From Dokdonella sp. (GTDB lineage: Bacteria > Pseudomonadota > Gammaproteobacteria > Xanthomonadales > Rhodanobacteraceae): a stretch of 64,000 bases of DNA. The stretch is taken from positions 434,001 to 498,000 of the forward strand of contig JANQAE010000004.1 of the NCBI GenBank assembly GCA_024707225.1, written 5' to 3'. Positions 9,535-20,183 of the stretch are shown piece after piece; within the stretch, counting starts at the first letter, position 1; the number at the start of each line of letters is the position of its first letter. Position numbers and translations under genes: made by a program. The notes under the pieces are model-generated. The model ran no database searches. It worked only from the letters and a program-made list of their open reading frames with translations, and was not told the DNA's origin.

Positions 9535-12324
9535 TCATTGGATGATCGGTCCTTGTCCGGAGGTCGCCTCGACGATGCGCTCGACCAGGACCGGCCAGTC
9601 GACGCGCCGCTGATGACCCACGATCGTGATGCGCGGCAGCCCGGAACCCTCGACGATAGTGTAGCCATCGTTCGCTGAATCGGCTTGCGCAGGCACCGGA
9701 TCGATCCCGCCCATCAGGCAGACCTCGGCGCGCAGACGGCAGCGCAGACCGAAGCGGTCGTAGCCGAACGTGTCGAACAGCCGCAGCGCCATCGTCTGCA
9801 GGCTGGCCGAGAGGCCGCCGCCTCCGCCGAGCGAGGCGACGTCGTTGACGGCCTTGTAGCTCATGCGGCCGCCGGCCTTGGTGCGCAGCCACGCGTCGAA
9901 ACCGACCAGTCCCCAGTCGACCAGGCGCAGGCTGCCGATCGTGCCGTCCAGACGTCCGCTCATGCCGCCGAGCGAGAACGCGCTGGTCACCTGCTCGAGG
10001 TCGAAGTTCTGGAAGTGGACATCGGCCGCCAGCGACGGCGCGACGCCGAACGGCCGCTCCAGGCGCAGCCCGCTGACGCCGAGATAGCCGTCGAACACGT
10101 ACAGGTCCAGACCGCCGCGCAGCTCGATCGTATCGCCGGCGAGCACGACCTCGGGGATGCCACCGGACAGATTGCCCGGAAAGCTCGGCCATCCGAACAC
10201 CTTCGACAGCTGCGCCATCTCGATCGCGGCGATCGCGAACGAGGCGCTGTAGCGCTCGCCGCGCGGCGAACGCGGCTGCAGATCGAGCCGCTCGAGCCGC
10301 AGCTGGCCGCCGAGCACGTCGATGCCGATCGCCTCGGCGAGCGTGATGCGGCCGTTTCTCGATTGGAACGCTGCATGCGCGGCACCGAACGGAATCTGCA
10401 GCAGCTCCATCGACTGCCAGCTCAGCGTCGTCGCCGGCCGGTCGGCGCGATGGCGCCAGTCGACGCCGCCGCTGAGACCGGCGATCGCAAAGCGACCGGC
10501 CGGATCGCGCAGGCCGACCTGTCGCGCCGCGAAATCGAACCGCTCCACGCCGCTCTCGTCGAAGACCAGGTGACCGCTCAGCGAGCCTTCCGCTTCGAGC
10601 CCGTCGTAGCCCTTGGCGGCCAGCGCGGTGCGCCCGTAGCGCGCCAGCGCGGGCCCCAGATCGATGCGGCGCAGATCCAGCTCGAGCGAGGTCGCCGCGA
10701 CCGCGGGCTCGCGGCGCAGGACGCCGGCGGCACGAAGATCGATCGCCTCCGGATCGATCCACTCGAGCGCATGTACCCGGATCTGCTCGTCGTCGAGCTC
10801 GGCATCGAGCGTGACGCGCACCGGCTCGGCCGGGAACTTCACGTAGACCGTGTCCGCCAGCACCTCTCCGCCGTCGATGCGCGCGTCCAGCCGCGCGCGC
10901 GGCTGCGCGTAGGCGCCCTGGAGCGTCAGCGAGCCGCCGACGCCCAGACCGGCCGCGCCGTAGAGGCCGTCGTCGCTGTCGTAGGCCAGACCCGACGCGA
11001 TGAAGTGCGCGTCGAGCCACGGCCGGCCGGCAGCGTTGGGATCGAATACGAGGCGATCGATGCGCAGTTCGCCGCCGAGCAGCGGCAGTACGGCGGAACG
11101 GGCCAGCATCCACCGGCCCTGCCGCTGCCTCACCGACACCTGCCCGCGGCCGAGCGCGAAGCCGTCGAACGAGGCCATGCGCCAGCCGAGCTGTGTCGCC
11201 GGCGCATCGCCGGCCGCGCGCCAGGCCACGGCACCGTGCACGCCGTCCAGCACCGCGCCGCTGGCCTGGCGCACGCTGAAGCGCTCCAGATCGACCTCCG
11301 CGCTGGTCGGCATTCCGTTCTCGATCGTCACACGGCCGCGCGCGATGCCGGAGACGTGTACGCCGTCGAGTCCGGCCGCGTTCAAGGCCGTCGCGCCATA
11401 GCGCTGCACGACGGCGGGCCACTGGCTGCGCTCGACGTCCAGGACCAGGTGCCGCAGCGGCTCGGCCGCAGCGGCATCGAGCGTGGCGCTGCCGGACAGT
11501 TCGATGCGGCCCGGATCGCGCCATTCGTAGCGATCGATCTGCCACAGCGCAGCGTCGCCGCGGCGCAGGTCCAGCCGCAGGTCGACCGGCCCGTCGGACA
11601 GCGCGACGCGCTGCCCGGCCGCCGCGAGGACGCCGTGCGTCAGCCGCGCCTGCGCGCGCACCTGCAGCGCGTCGCCCGGCGTCACGGCGATCCGGCCGGC
11701 ACCGGCGGCATCGTCGATGCGCCAGTCGCGCCCGCGGTCGTCGACCGTCAGCCCGGCCCAGGCGACGCGGCCCTCGAGTCCGGAATCGGACGACCATTGC
11801 AGATCGGTATCGACGGTGCCGCCGTCGATCGACAGACCCTCGGGCAGGCTGCCGGCGGTCACCGCCGCAAGCGGTGCGAGCGGCAGGGCGCGCGTCGTGA
11901 TTGCGATCGCACCGGCGCCCCGCGGAATCGCGAGCTGGACCTGCGTCCGTGTATCGTCGAAGCCGAGCCGCAGCTGCTGCGCGTCGAGCTGGAGCGCAAG
12001 TTCGCCGCCGCCAGCAGCGGCCTGCAGCCGACCGCTGCAGGCCGAGGTCTCACCGTCGCGCCGGAGCCGGCAGTGCCAGCGCAGCGGTCCGTGCGACCAC
12101 GCCAGCGCCGGCACGGCGAGCCGGCCGGCCTCGATCGTCGCGGTAGCCGCCGCCTCGTCGACGGTGAGGCGCAGCGTCTCGGCGCGCAGATGAGGGCCGT
12201 CGATCCGATCGATGTCGAGCACGATCCGGCCCGGCGCGGCCCAGGCCGGCATCGCCATCACGAGGGCAATGCCGCCGAGCAGCGATGCGCATCGGCGCCG
12301 GAACGGCGTTGACGGGTTATCCAT
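9535..12324 (-). CDS. ydbH: YdbH-like AsmA-family intermembrane lipid transport protein
   Basis: This 929-residue protein has an N-terminal signal or anchor (MDNPSTPFRRRCASLLGGIALVMAMPAWAA) and a long repetitive beta-rich body of alternating hydrophobic strands. The C-terminal part (LSGGIPEVVLAGDTIEL, MSGRLDGTIGSLRLVDW, MALRLFDTFGYDRFGL) is characteristic of YdbH. YdbH, YhdP and TamB are AsmA-like bridges that carry phospholipid from inner to outer membrane. The start at 12324 was chosen because the signal sequence follows directly; two in-frame Met codons upstream are less likely. It runs divergently from the receiver-Hpt gene. The neighbouring ydbL supports the assignment. Confidence 0.85.
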   Translation of the reverse strand: MDNPSTPFRRRCASLLGGIALVMAMPAWAAPGRIVLDIDRIDGPHLRAETLRLTVDEAAATATIEAGRLAVPALAWSHGPLRWHCRLRRDGETSACSGRLQAAAGGGELALQLDAQQLRLGFDDTRTQVQLAIPRGAGAIAITTRALPLAPLAAVTAGSLPEGLSIDGGTVDTDLQWSSDSGLEGRVAWAGLTVDDRGRDWRIDDAAGAGRIAVTPGDALQVRAQARLTHGVLAAAGQRVALSDGPVDLRLDLRRGDAALWQIDRYEWRDPGRIELSGSATLDAAAAEPLRHLVLDVERSQWPAVVQRYGATALNAAGLDGVHVSGIARGRVTIENGMPTSAEVDLERFSVRQASGAVLDGVHGAVAWRAAGDAPATQLGWRMASFDGFALGRGQVSVRQRQGRWMLARSAVLPLLGGELRIDRLVFDPNAAGRPWLDAHFIASGLAYDSDDGLYGAAGLGVGGSLTLQGAYAQPRARLDARIDGGEVLADTVYVKFPAEPVRVTLDAELDDEQIRVHALEWIDPEAIDLRAAGVLRREPAVAATSLELDLRRIDLGPALARYGRTALAAKGYDGLEAEGSLSGHLVFDESGVERFDFAARQVGLRDPAGRFAIAGLSGGVDWRHRADRPATTLSWQSMELLQIPFGAAHAAFQSRNGRITLAEAIGIDVLGGQLRLERLDLQPRSPRGERYSASFAIAAIEMAQLSKVFGWPSFPGNLSGGIPEVVLAGDTIELRGGLDLYVFDGYLGVSGLRLERPFGVAPSLAADVHFQNFDLEQVTSAFSLGGMSGRLDGTIGSLRLVDWGLVGFDAWLRTKAGGRMSYKAVNDVASLGGGGGLSASLQTMALRLFDTFGYDRFGLRCRLRAEVCLMGGIDPVPAQADSANDGYTIVEGSGLPRITIVGHQRRVDWPVLVERIVEATSGQGPIIQ

Positions 12325-12379
12325 GAGGCGCCATTCTGACATCAGAGCCGATGAAGACGGCCTCAACGCAGGGATCGCC

Positions 12380-13087
12380 GTGCCACGCATCCTCGTCGCC
12401 GACGACAATCCGCTGAGTCTGCGATTCTTCGCCGAGGCGATCGGCCAGATCGGTGCCGAATGCGTCGGCGCGAGCGACGGCCGCCAGGCCACCGTGATGG
12501 CTGCCGCCGAAGCATTCGATCTGTTCCTGTTCGACGCGCGCATGCCGCAGCTCGACGGCGCGAGCGCTTTGCGGCGCATCCGCGCCGGTCCGGGGCCGGA
12601 GCGCCTCACGCCGGCCCTGGCGACGACGGCGTCCAACGACGGTGAGTTCCACCGCGCGCTGCGGTCGGCCGGATTCGAGGCGGTGCTGGTCAAGCCCACG
12701 CGCATCCAGACGCTGCACGCGATGCTGCTGCAGCACCTGCCCGAGCTGCGGCTGCCGCATGACCGCAGCCTCTGGTTCGACGACCCGCAAGCCCTGCGGA
12801 CCAGCGGCGGCGACGCAGGCGTGGTCGGCGCGTTGCGCGCACTGCTGCATCAGGAGCTGACGGCTCTGCCGCGCGAGCTGGGCGAGATCGCGGCGACCGA
12901 AGACCGTCGCGCATTGCGCGACCGCCTGCACCGCCTGGCGGCCTCGGCCGGCTTCTGCGGCGTGCCGGCGCTGACGGCGGCGATCGACGGCCTGCAGCGC
13001 GCGCTCGAGGCCGGCGAGAACTGGCCCGAGACCGCGCTCGACGAGTTCCGCGCGTGCTGCGCGGCGATCAACCGGCTGCTGGGCTGA
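12380..13087 (+). CDS. Receiver domain fused to a histidine phosphotransfer (Hpt) domain
   Basis: A GTG start is preceded by the ribosome site aggga at about 12370; an ATG at 12323 in frame is an alternative. The receiver domain (residues 1-118) has the acidic pair in VADDNP, the phospho-acceptor Asp in LFLFDARMPQLDG, and the conserved Lys in VLVKPTR. The C-terminal part carries an Hpt-like helix with RLHRLAASAGFCG, where the His would be phosphorylated. There is no output or kinase domain, so it looks like a phosphorelay intermediate for a hybrid kinase elsewhere. The last 20 bp overlap the 3' end of the converging recO gene. Confidence 0.85.
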   Translation: MPRILVADDNPLSLRFFAEAIGQIGAECVGASDGRQATVMAAAEAFDLFLFDARMPQLDGASALRRIRAGPGPERLTPALATTASNDGEFHRALRSAGFEAVLVKPTRIQTLHAMLLQHLPELRLPHDRSLWFDDPQALRTSGGDAGVVGALRALLHQELTALPRELGEIAATEDRRALRDRLHRLAASAGFCGVPALTAAIDGLQRALEAGENWPETALDEFRACCAAINRLLG

Positions 13088-13790
13088 TGCCCGACAGCGT
13101 CATGCTCCAGGCGTTGAGCGCGCCGCCGCCGAGGTGATGGCGGATCACCGTGCGCATCAGACGGCGCAACTGCTCCAGGCCGTCGGCCGACGGCGCGCGA
13201 TCCTCGGCGAGCGCGAGCAGGCTGGCGCCGCTCACGCGCACGGCGCCGGGCTGGCCGTGCCACGGCGCCGCGCCGGCCTCGGGATCGTAGACGTAGTCGG
13301 CCGCTGCCTCGATCGCCAGGCCGTCGTCACCGCGCACGTCGAGCACCAGCGCATAGCCGGCATGCGCGAGCAGATCGCGCTCGAAGCGGCGCAGCGTCCA
13401 GCTCACCGGGTCGCCGCGGCCGAGCCGCGTCAGGCAGGTCGCATAGGTCTCGAACAGGGCGGCCTGCGGGTCGCCGCGGCCGATCAGGCGCAGCACCAGC
13501 TCGTTGAGGTAGATCGCGGCGAGCAGACCCTCTCCGCGCAGCGACTGCGGCGCGCCGGCCGCCTCCACGCCGGTCAGCGTGCCCAATTCGCCGCGTGCGA
13601 TCCAGTCCACGCGCAGCGGCTGCAGCGGCTGCAGCAGACCGCGCGGCGTGCGCGTGCGCTCGCGGCGGACGCCACGCGCGATCAGGCCGACCCGGCCGTG
13701 CTCGGGCGTCAGGCATTCCAGCAGCAGCGAACTCTCGCGGTAGGCGCGCGCGTGCACGATGAAGGCGGGCTGGCCCTCGACGCGCGACAT
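13068..13790 (-). CDS. recO: DNA repair protein RecO
   Basis: This 240-residue protein has the N-terminal OB-fold start MSRVEGQPAFIVHARAYRES and the RecO pattern LLLECLTPEHGRVGLIARGVR. The helical centre contains YLNELVLRLIGRGDPQAALFETY and RFERDLLAHAGYAL. RecO loads RecA on SSB-coated gaps with RecR. The zinc-finger cysteines found in some RecO proteins are absent, as is common in gammaproteobacteria. It follows era by 4 bp in the conserved rnc-era-recO order and overlaps the receiver-Hpt gene tail to tail. Confidence 0.93.
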   Translation of the reverse strand: MSRVEGQPAFIVHARAYRESSLLLECLTPEHGRVGLIARGVRRERTRTPRGLLQPLQPLRVDWIARGELGTLTGVEAAGAPQSLRGEGLLAAIYLNELVLRLIGRGDPQAALFETYATCLTRLGRGDPVSWTLRRFERDLLAHAGYALVLDVRGDDGLAIEAAADYVYDPEAGAAPWHGQPGAVRVSGASLLALAEDRAPSADGLEQLRRLMRTVIRHHLGGGALNAWSMTLSGISPAAG

Positions 13791-13794
13791 GGCC

Positions 13795-14703
13795 TCAACC
13801 GTCGTGTCCGAGGCGCTTGAGCGCCGCCTCGTCGTCGCTCCAGTTCTCGCGCACCTTGACCCACAGCTGCAGGAATACCTTGCGGCCGAACAGCTTCTCC
13901 ATGCGGATCCGCGCGGCGGTGCCGATCGCCTTGAGCCGTTCGCCGGCCTTGCCGACGACGATCGCCTTCTGGCCTTCGCGCTCGACCCAGATCGCCGCGG
14001 CGATCCGCGCCATCGCGCCGTCTTCCTCGAAACGCTCGATCTCGACCGTGGTCGCGTACGGCAGCTCGGCCGACAGCTGCACCATCAGCTGCTCGCGCAC
14101 CAGTTCGGCGGCGAGAAAGCGCTCGCTGCGATCGGTCAGCTCGTCCTCCTCGAACGCCGCCGGCCCTTCCGGCAGGCGCGAGGCGATGTCGTCGAGCAGG
14201 GCCGCCAGACCCTGCTGGCGCCGCGCGCAGACGTAGTGCACGCCGGCGTAGCCGCGCTCGCGCGTCAGCTCGGCCGCCAGCGGCAGCAGGCGTCCCTTGT
14301 CCTCGATCAGATCGACCTTGTTGAGCACCAGCAGCTTGGGCGCGGCATGCGCGGCGATCAGCTGCCAGACCGCGTCGTCCTCCTCGTTCCAGCGCCGCGC
14401 GTCGACGACGTGGACGATCAGATCCGCGTCCTCCGGCGCCTGGCGCGCGACGCGGTTGATGTGGCGATTCAGCGCCCGGCCGCCCGAGCGGTGCAGGCCC
14501 GGCGTGTCGATGAAGACGATCTGCGCGTCGTCGCGCGTCGCGATGCCGACGATGCGGTGCCGCGTCGTCTGCGGCTTGGCCGAGACGATGCTCAATCGTG
14601 CGCCGATCAGCGCGTTCAGCAGGGTGGACTTGCCGACGTTGGGGCGTCCGATCAGGACGACGCGCCCGCATCGATACGGCGAACCGGGGTTTTCGGCATT
14701 CAT
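13795..14703 (-). CDS. era: GTPase Era, 16S rRNA maturation
   Basis: This 302-residue protein has a GTPase domain with G1 GRPNVGKS (residues 19-26), G2 [11 protein letters not shown]3 DTPGL and G4 NKVD. It also has a C-terminal KH domain around [14 protein letters not shown] with the Era tail [17 protein letters not shown]. Era binds the 3' end of 16S rRNA and helps small-subunit assembly. Its start codon overlaps the rnc stop (ATGA), and recO follows after 4 bp, so translation of the three is likely coupled. Confidence 0.96.
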   Translation of the reverse strand: MNAENPGSPYRCGRVVLIGRPNVGKSTLLNALIGARLSIVSAKPQTTRHRIVGIATRDDAQIVFIDTPGLHRSGGRALNRHINRVARQAPEDADLIVHVVDARRWNEEDDAVWQLIAAHAAPKLLVLNKVDLIEDKGRLLPLAAELTRERGYAGVHYVCARRQQGLAALLDDIASRLPEGPAAFEEDELTDRSERFLAAELVREQLMVQLSAELPYATTVEIERFEEDGAMARIAAAIWVEREGQKAIVVGKAGERLKAIGTAARIRMEKLFGRKVFLQLWVKVRENWSDDEAALKRLGHDG

Positions 14704-15364
14704 CGGTCGGTCTTCTCGATCAGCTGGTCGAGCGCCGCGGCGCGGCGATCTGTTCGGCGGCGCGGCGGCTCGAACCTTCTCCGGCGGTGCAGATCGAGTA
14801 GGCCTCGATCCGGCACTGCGCCTCGAACACGCGCGCGTGCTCCTCGCCGCGGCTGGCCACCAGTTCGTAGGTCGGCAGCGGCAGGCCCTCGCTCTGCAGC
14901 AGCTCCTGCAGCCGCGTCTTCGGATCCTTCTCGGTGCGGCGGGGCGCGGCCTCGACGGCGGCGCCGAATCGGGCCCTGACCGCTTCGCGGCAGGCGTCCC
15001 ACCCGCCGTCCAGGTAGACCGCGGCGACGACCGCCTCGTAGGCGTCGGCGAGGATAGAATCGCGGCGGTGGCCGCCGCTCTTCATCTCGCCGCTGCCGAG
15101 CCGCAGGCGCTCCGGAAACGCTTCCTCCCGGGCGCGGTCGGCCAGCGCGACGCCGTTGACGAGGCTCGCGCGCAGACGTGTCATCTCGCCCTCGTCGGCG
15201 CGCGGATGCAATTCGAAGATCAGCTCGGCGACGATCAGATTGAGCAGGCCGTCACCGAGAAACTCGAGCCGCTCGTTGTTCGGGCGGCCGGCACTGCGAT
15301 GGGTGAACGCCTGCCGGAGCAGGCGTTCGTCGGCGAAGGCATGCCCCAGGGCCTGCTCGGCCTT
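14700..15364 (-). CDS. rnc: Ribonuclease III (frameshift near the C-terminus; start codon apparently damaged)
   Basis: The RNase III domain is clear: [22 protein letters not shown], the catalytic signature [14 protein letters not shown] and [21 protein letters not shown] double-stranded-RNA-binding domain follows ([22 protein letters not shown]). The frame breaks by minus one at about 14735-14745; the restored end is [11 protein letters not shown], overlapping the era start. No ATG, GTG or TTG exists in frame before the conserved LGHAF. The sequence ttaaggcc would give a normal TAATG stop/start overlap if one T were restored. I therefore place the N-terminus at about 15364 and mark it unresolved. 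RNase III processes rRNA and structured mRNAs. Confidence 0.87.
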
Positions 15365-15773
15365 AATAGCCGCCCCCGAGATTGACCGACTTGTCGAAGC
15401 TGACGACGAGGTCGACGTTGTAGGCGAACGGAATGCGTTTCTCGTAGGCCACGCGCAGCGTCGCGTCGCCGCCCTGGCGCAGCACCGTGATCGCCTGCGG
15501 CGGCACGCTCTGCGAGTCGACGTACTGGGTGTCGAACTTGATCATCAGGCTGCGCCGGATTTCCTCCGGCGAGGCCTGCGCGGAATTGGGTTCGTTCCTG
15601 ACCAGCTCCATCGACTTCACGACGCCCATGTACTCGGTGTACGCCGGGATCAGCCGCATCGCCAGATAGGCGAAGAAGCCGACGATGATCAGCATGAACA
15701 GGAAGCCGATCAGGGTGATGCCGCGCTGCCGGCCGCCGGCTGCGAAGCTGCGGGAGTTGCACTGACTCAACAT
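15363..15773 (-). CDS. DUF4845 small membrane protein
   Basis: This 136-residue protein has a type IV pilin-like N-terminus: a basic stretch then RGITLIGFLFMLIIVGFFAYLAMRL as a single membrane helix. The globular part (EYMGVVKSMELVRNEP, EEIRRSLMIKFDTQYVDS, YEKRIPFAYNVDLVVSFDK) matches the DUF4845 family commonly found between lepB and rnc. The start at 15773 is preceded by a good ribosome site (aggggatcacc). Function is unknown. The signal-peptidase neighbour and pseudopilin-like helix hint at an envelope role, which is inference only. Confidence 0.85.
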   Translation of the reverse strand: MLSQCNSRSFAAGGRQRGITLIGFLFMLIIVGFFAYLAMRLIPAYTEYMGVVKSMELVRNEPNSAQASPEEIRRSLMIKFDTQYVDSQSVPPQAITVLRQGGDATLRVAYEKRIPFAYNVDLVVSFDKSVNLGGGY

Positions 15774-15834
15774 GGTGATCCCCTCGAGGCGATGTCGGAC
15801 ACGACGCACGGCGCCGCTCCGGTTCGGCCGCGGC

Positions 15835-16686
15835 TCAACGGATGACGGTTCCGATGCGCGAGAGATCGAAGCCGCCGGTGCAGAAGCTGCCTGAACAGTT
15901 CATCCAGATCAAGAAGGCCTTGCCGACCAGGTTTTCCTCGGGCACGAAGCCCCAGAAGCGACTGTCGGCGCTGTTGTCGCGGCTGTCGCCCATGACGAAA
16001 TACTGGCCCTCCTGCACGGTCCAGGTCCCTTCGGGTCCCGGCGGCTGGTTGGGGCGGATCATCACGCGGTGCTCGACGCCGAGCAGGTTCTCGTCCTTGA
16101 CCTGGGCGCCGGCCAGATTCGGACCGCCCGGCTCGGACGGGCCGACGTAGGGGCCGACGTAGGTGTCGGGCACCTGCTGGCCGTTCACGTAGAGCGTGCG
16201 GTTGCGATAGGTGACCTGGTCGCCCGGCACGCCGATCACGCGCTTGATGTAGTCCTGCCGCGGATCGCGCGGGAAGCGGAATACCGCCACGTCGCCGCGC
16301 TGCGGTGCGCCGGTGTCGAGCACCTTGGTGTTGAGTACCGGCAGGCGCACGCCGTAGGAGAACTTGTTGACGAGAATGAAGTCGCCGACCAGCAGCGTCG
16401 GCATCATCGAGCCGGACGGGATCTTGAACGGTTCGGCGATGAACGAGCGCACGACCAGGATCAGCAGCAGCACCGGGAAGAACGAGCGCGCGTATTCCAC
16501 CAGCGTCGGCTCGCGCAGCGCGGCCTCCTCGCGCAGCCTGCGCTCCTCGGCCGGCAGCGCGCCCAGATCCCCGAGCGCCTCGACGCGGCGGCGGCGTGCC
16601 TTGGCGAAGAACAGCCAGTCGACCAGCCAGACGAGACCGCTGACGGCGGTCAGGGTCACCAAGAGCAGGGCAAGATTGAAATGCAC
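15835..16686 (-). CDS. lepB: Signal peptidase I LepB
   Basis: This 283-residue inner-membrane serine protease has two N-terminal membrane segments (about 4-26 and 68-83). The catalytic Ser93 is in IPSGSMMPTLLVGD and the general base Lys148 in QDYIKRVIGVPGDQ. Box D/E residues are visible as FVMGDSRDNSADSR. It removes Sec and Tat signal peptides on the periplasmic side. The gene follows lepA by 19 bp, the classical lepA-lepB pair. Confidence 0.95.
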   Translation of the reverse strand: MHFNLALLLVTLTAVSGLVWLVDWLFFAKARRRRVEALGDLGALPAEERRLREEAALREPTLVEYARSFFPVLLLILVVRSFIAEPFKIPSGSMMPTLLVGDFILVNKFSYGVRLPVLNTKVLDTGAPQRGDVAVFRFPRDPRQDYIKRVIGVPGDQVTYRNRTLYVNGQQVPDTYVGPYVGPSEPGGPNLAGAQVKDENLLGVEHRVMIRPNQPPGPEGTWTVQEGQYFVMGDSRDNSADSRFWGFVPEENLVGKAFLIWMNCSGSFCTGGFDLSRIGTVIR

Positions 16687-16705
16687 GCCGATTTCCTTCT
16701 GAACG

Positions 16706-18499
<1,794 letters not shown>

Positions 18500-18600
18500 C
18501 AGCTGGCGCGCAACGGGAGAAGAGAGGGGAGCCGGCCGGATCGGCGCAAGCCGGCCATTATCGCAGAAAACCGGCCGCCGCCGCGGCGACCGGGCTGCGC

Positions 18601-18635
18601 AAAACGCGAACGGCGCGCTGGAAGAGCGCGCCGTT
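18601..18635 (-). terminator. Candidate weak terminator or attenuator between mucD and lepA
   Basis: An 11-bp perfect stem (18609-18619 with 18625-18635) closes a 5-nt loop. On the minus strand it is followed after four bases by TTTT (18601-18604). It lies 27 bp after the mucD stop and 110 bp before the lepA start. The short T-run and offset suggest partial termination, which would separate stress-induced mucD transcription from lepA-lepB. Confidence 0.5.
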
Positions 18636-18661
18636 CATCGAAAACCGGGGCCGGCCCCGGA

Positions 18662-20071
18662 TCAGCCGTCGTCCCGCGCCTTCGGCACGCCGATCGCGAC
18701 GAACTGCGTGACGTCGCCGCGGCGGACCAGCAGCATCACCGAATCGCCCGGCGCGACGCTCTTGACGGCCGCGTTGAAGTCCGCGGCAGTCTTGATCGGC
18801 GTGCGCCCCACGCGCAGCACGATGTCGCCCGGCGCCAGCTGCGAGGCGCGCGCCGACCCGCCGATGCGCGTGATCACCACGCCCTCGTCCTGCAGATCGA
18901 GCTGGCGGCGCTGCTCGGGCGTGAGGTTCTCGACAGTCAGGCCGAGCGGATTGGACGCGCTGCCGGCCGCGGCGGCGCCGCCGGTGCCGGCCGTCAGCTC
19001 GGCCGGCTGCTCCCCGACCGTGATCGGCACGTTGATCGTCTTGCCGTCGCGGAAGATCGAGAGCTCGGCCTTCGAGCCCGGCTTGGTCATGCCGACCAGC
19101 GGCGGCAGATCGGCCGAGCTGACGACCTCCTGGCCGTTGAAGCCGAGGATCACGTCCTGCAGCTTCACGCCGGCCTTGTCGGCGGCGCCGCCGGCGGTGA
19201 CGTTGTTGACGAGGGCGCCGCCGCTGCGCGGCAGGCCCAGCGCCTTGGCGGTCTCGCGATCGACGTTCTGGATCTGCACGCCGATCATGCCGCGCGAGAC
19301 GCGGCCGCTGGTCTTGAGCTGGTCGACCGTGTTCATCGCCAGATCGATCGGAATCGCGAACGACACGCCCATGTAGCCGCCGGTGTTCGAGAAGATCTGC
19401 GAATTGATGCCGACCACCTGCCCGTCCAGATTGAACAGCGGACCGCCCGAATTGCCGCGATTGATCGGCACGTCGGTCTGGATGAACGGCACGTACTGCT
19501 GGCCGCCGCCGGTATTGCGGCCGATCGCGCTGACGATGCCGGCGGTCACCGAGTGGTCCAGACCGAACGGCGAACCGATCGCGACGACCCACTGGCCCGG
19601 CCGCAGCTTGCTCGAGTCGCCGAGCGTGACCGACGGCAGGGCCGAGGCCTCGACCTTCAGCAGCGCGATATCGGTCTGCGGATCGGTGCCGACGATCTTG
19701 GCCTCGAGGTCGCGGCGGTCCGACAGGCGCACGCGCACTTCGTCGGCGCCCTCGACGACGTGGTTGTTGGTCAGCACGTAGCCATCGGCGGAGATGATGA
19801 AACCCGAGCCCAGCGAGCGACGCGGCCCCTGGGCGCGCGGCATCGCGCCGCCCGGGCCGCCCGGGCCGAAGAAGCGCCGGAAGATCTCGGGCACCTGCTG
19901 ATCGTCGTCCTGCATCGAGGTATCGACGCTGCCGGTCGCCTCGACGTTGACGACCGCGCCGCCGTAGCGATCGACCAGATCGGTGAAGTCGGGCAGGTTG
20001 GCCGCCTGCGCGGCTGCGACGGCGAGGCCGACGAACGGGACCAGCAACCAACGCGTGAGGGATGGGGTCAT
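18662..20071 (-). CDS. mucD: Periplasmic serine protease/chaperone of the DegP/MucD family
   Basis: This 469-residue protein has a signal peptide (about 1-23). The trypsin-like domain has triad His104 (TNNHVV), Asp134 (QTDIALLKV) and Ser208 (RGNSGGPLF). Two PDZ domains follow, marked by GMIGVQIQNVDRETA and by GDIVLRVGRTPIKTAADF. HtrA proteases degrade misfolded periplasmic proteins. The position after rpoE-rseA-rseB matches mucD of the algU-mucABCD cluster. A sigma-E-type promoter lies 45 bp upstream, so it is probably induced by envelope stress even when the rpoE operon promoter is weak. Confidence 0.95.
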   Translation of the reverse strand: MTPSLTRWLLVPFVGLAVAAAQAANLPDFTDLVDRYGGAVVNVEATGSVDTSMQDDDQQVPEIFRRFFGPGGPGGAMPRAQGPRRSLGSGFIISADGYVLTNNHVVEGADEVRVRLSDRRDLEAKIVGTDPQTDIALLKVEASALPSVTLGDSSKLRPGQWVVAIGSPFGLDHSVTAGIVSAIGRNTGGGQQYVPFIQTDVPINRGNSGGPLFNLDGQVVGINSQIFSNTGGYMGVSFAIPIDLAMNTVDQLKTSGRVSRGMIGVQIQNVDRETAKALGLPRSGGALVNNVTAGGAADKAGVKLQDVILGFNGQEVVSSADLPPLVGMTKPGSKAELSIFRDGKTINVPITVGEQPAELTAGTGGAAAAGSASNPLGLTVENLTPEQRRQLDLQDEGVVITRIGGSARASQLAPGDIVLRVGRTPIKTAADFNAAVKSVAPGDSVMLLVRRGDVTQFVAIGVPKARDDG

Positions 20072-20115
20072 GGCTATACCTGTGAGGGAGTTTGTTGCAG
20101 GTGTTCGGGAACCGC

Positions 20116-20143
20116 TTGGATGAGGCCGCCGACGCAAAGTTCC
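20116..20143 (-). promoter_or_regulatory. Sigma-E-type promoter for mucD
   Basis: On the minus strand GGAACTT (20137-20143) is followed by a 16-bp spacer and TCCAA (20116-20120). This fits the sigma-E/AlgU consensus (GAACTT, 16-17 bp, TCnnA). The expected transcript start near 20109 leaves a leader of about 40 nt before the mucD ATG. The site lies in the only sizeable gap of the rpoE-rseA-rseB-mucD run. Confidence 0.72.
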
Positions 20144-20183
20144 AGTGGCGCAGATCGCGCTCCGGACGATTTTCAGCGGCGCT

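Noticed and set aside
9685-12312. 875-residue plus-strand frame over ydbH
   Set aside because: It shows the same antisense composition, and the opposite strand has a clear signal peptide and YdbH motifs.
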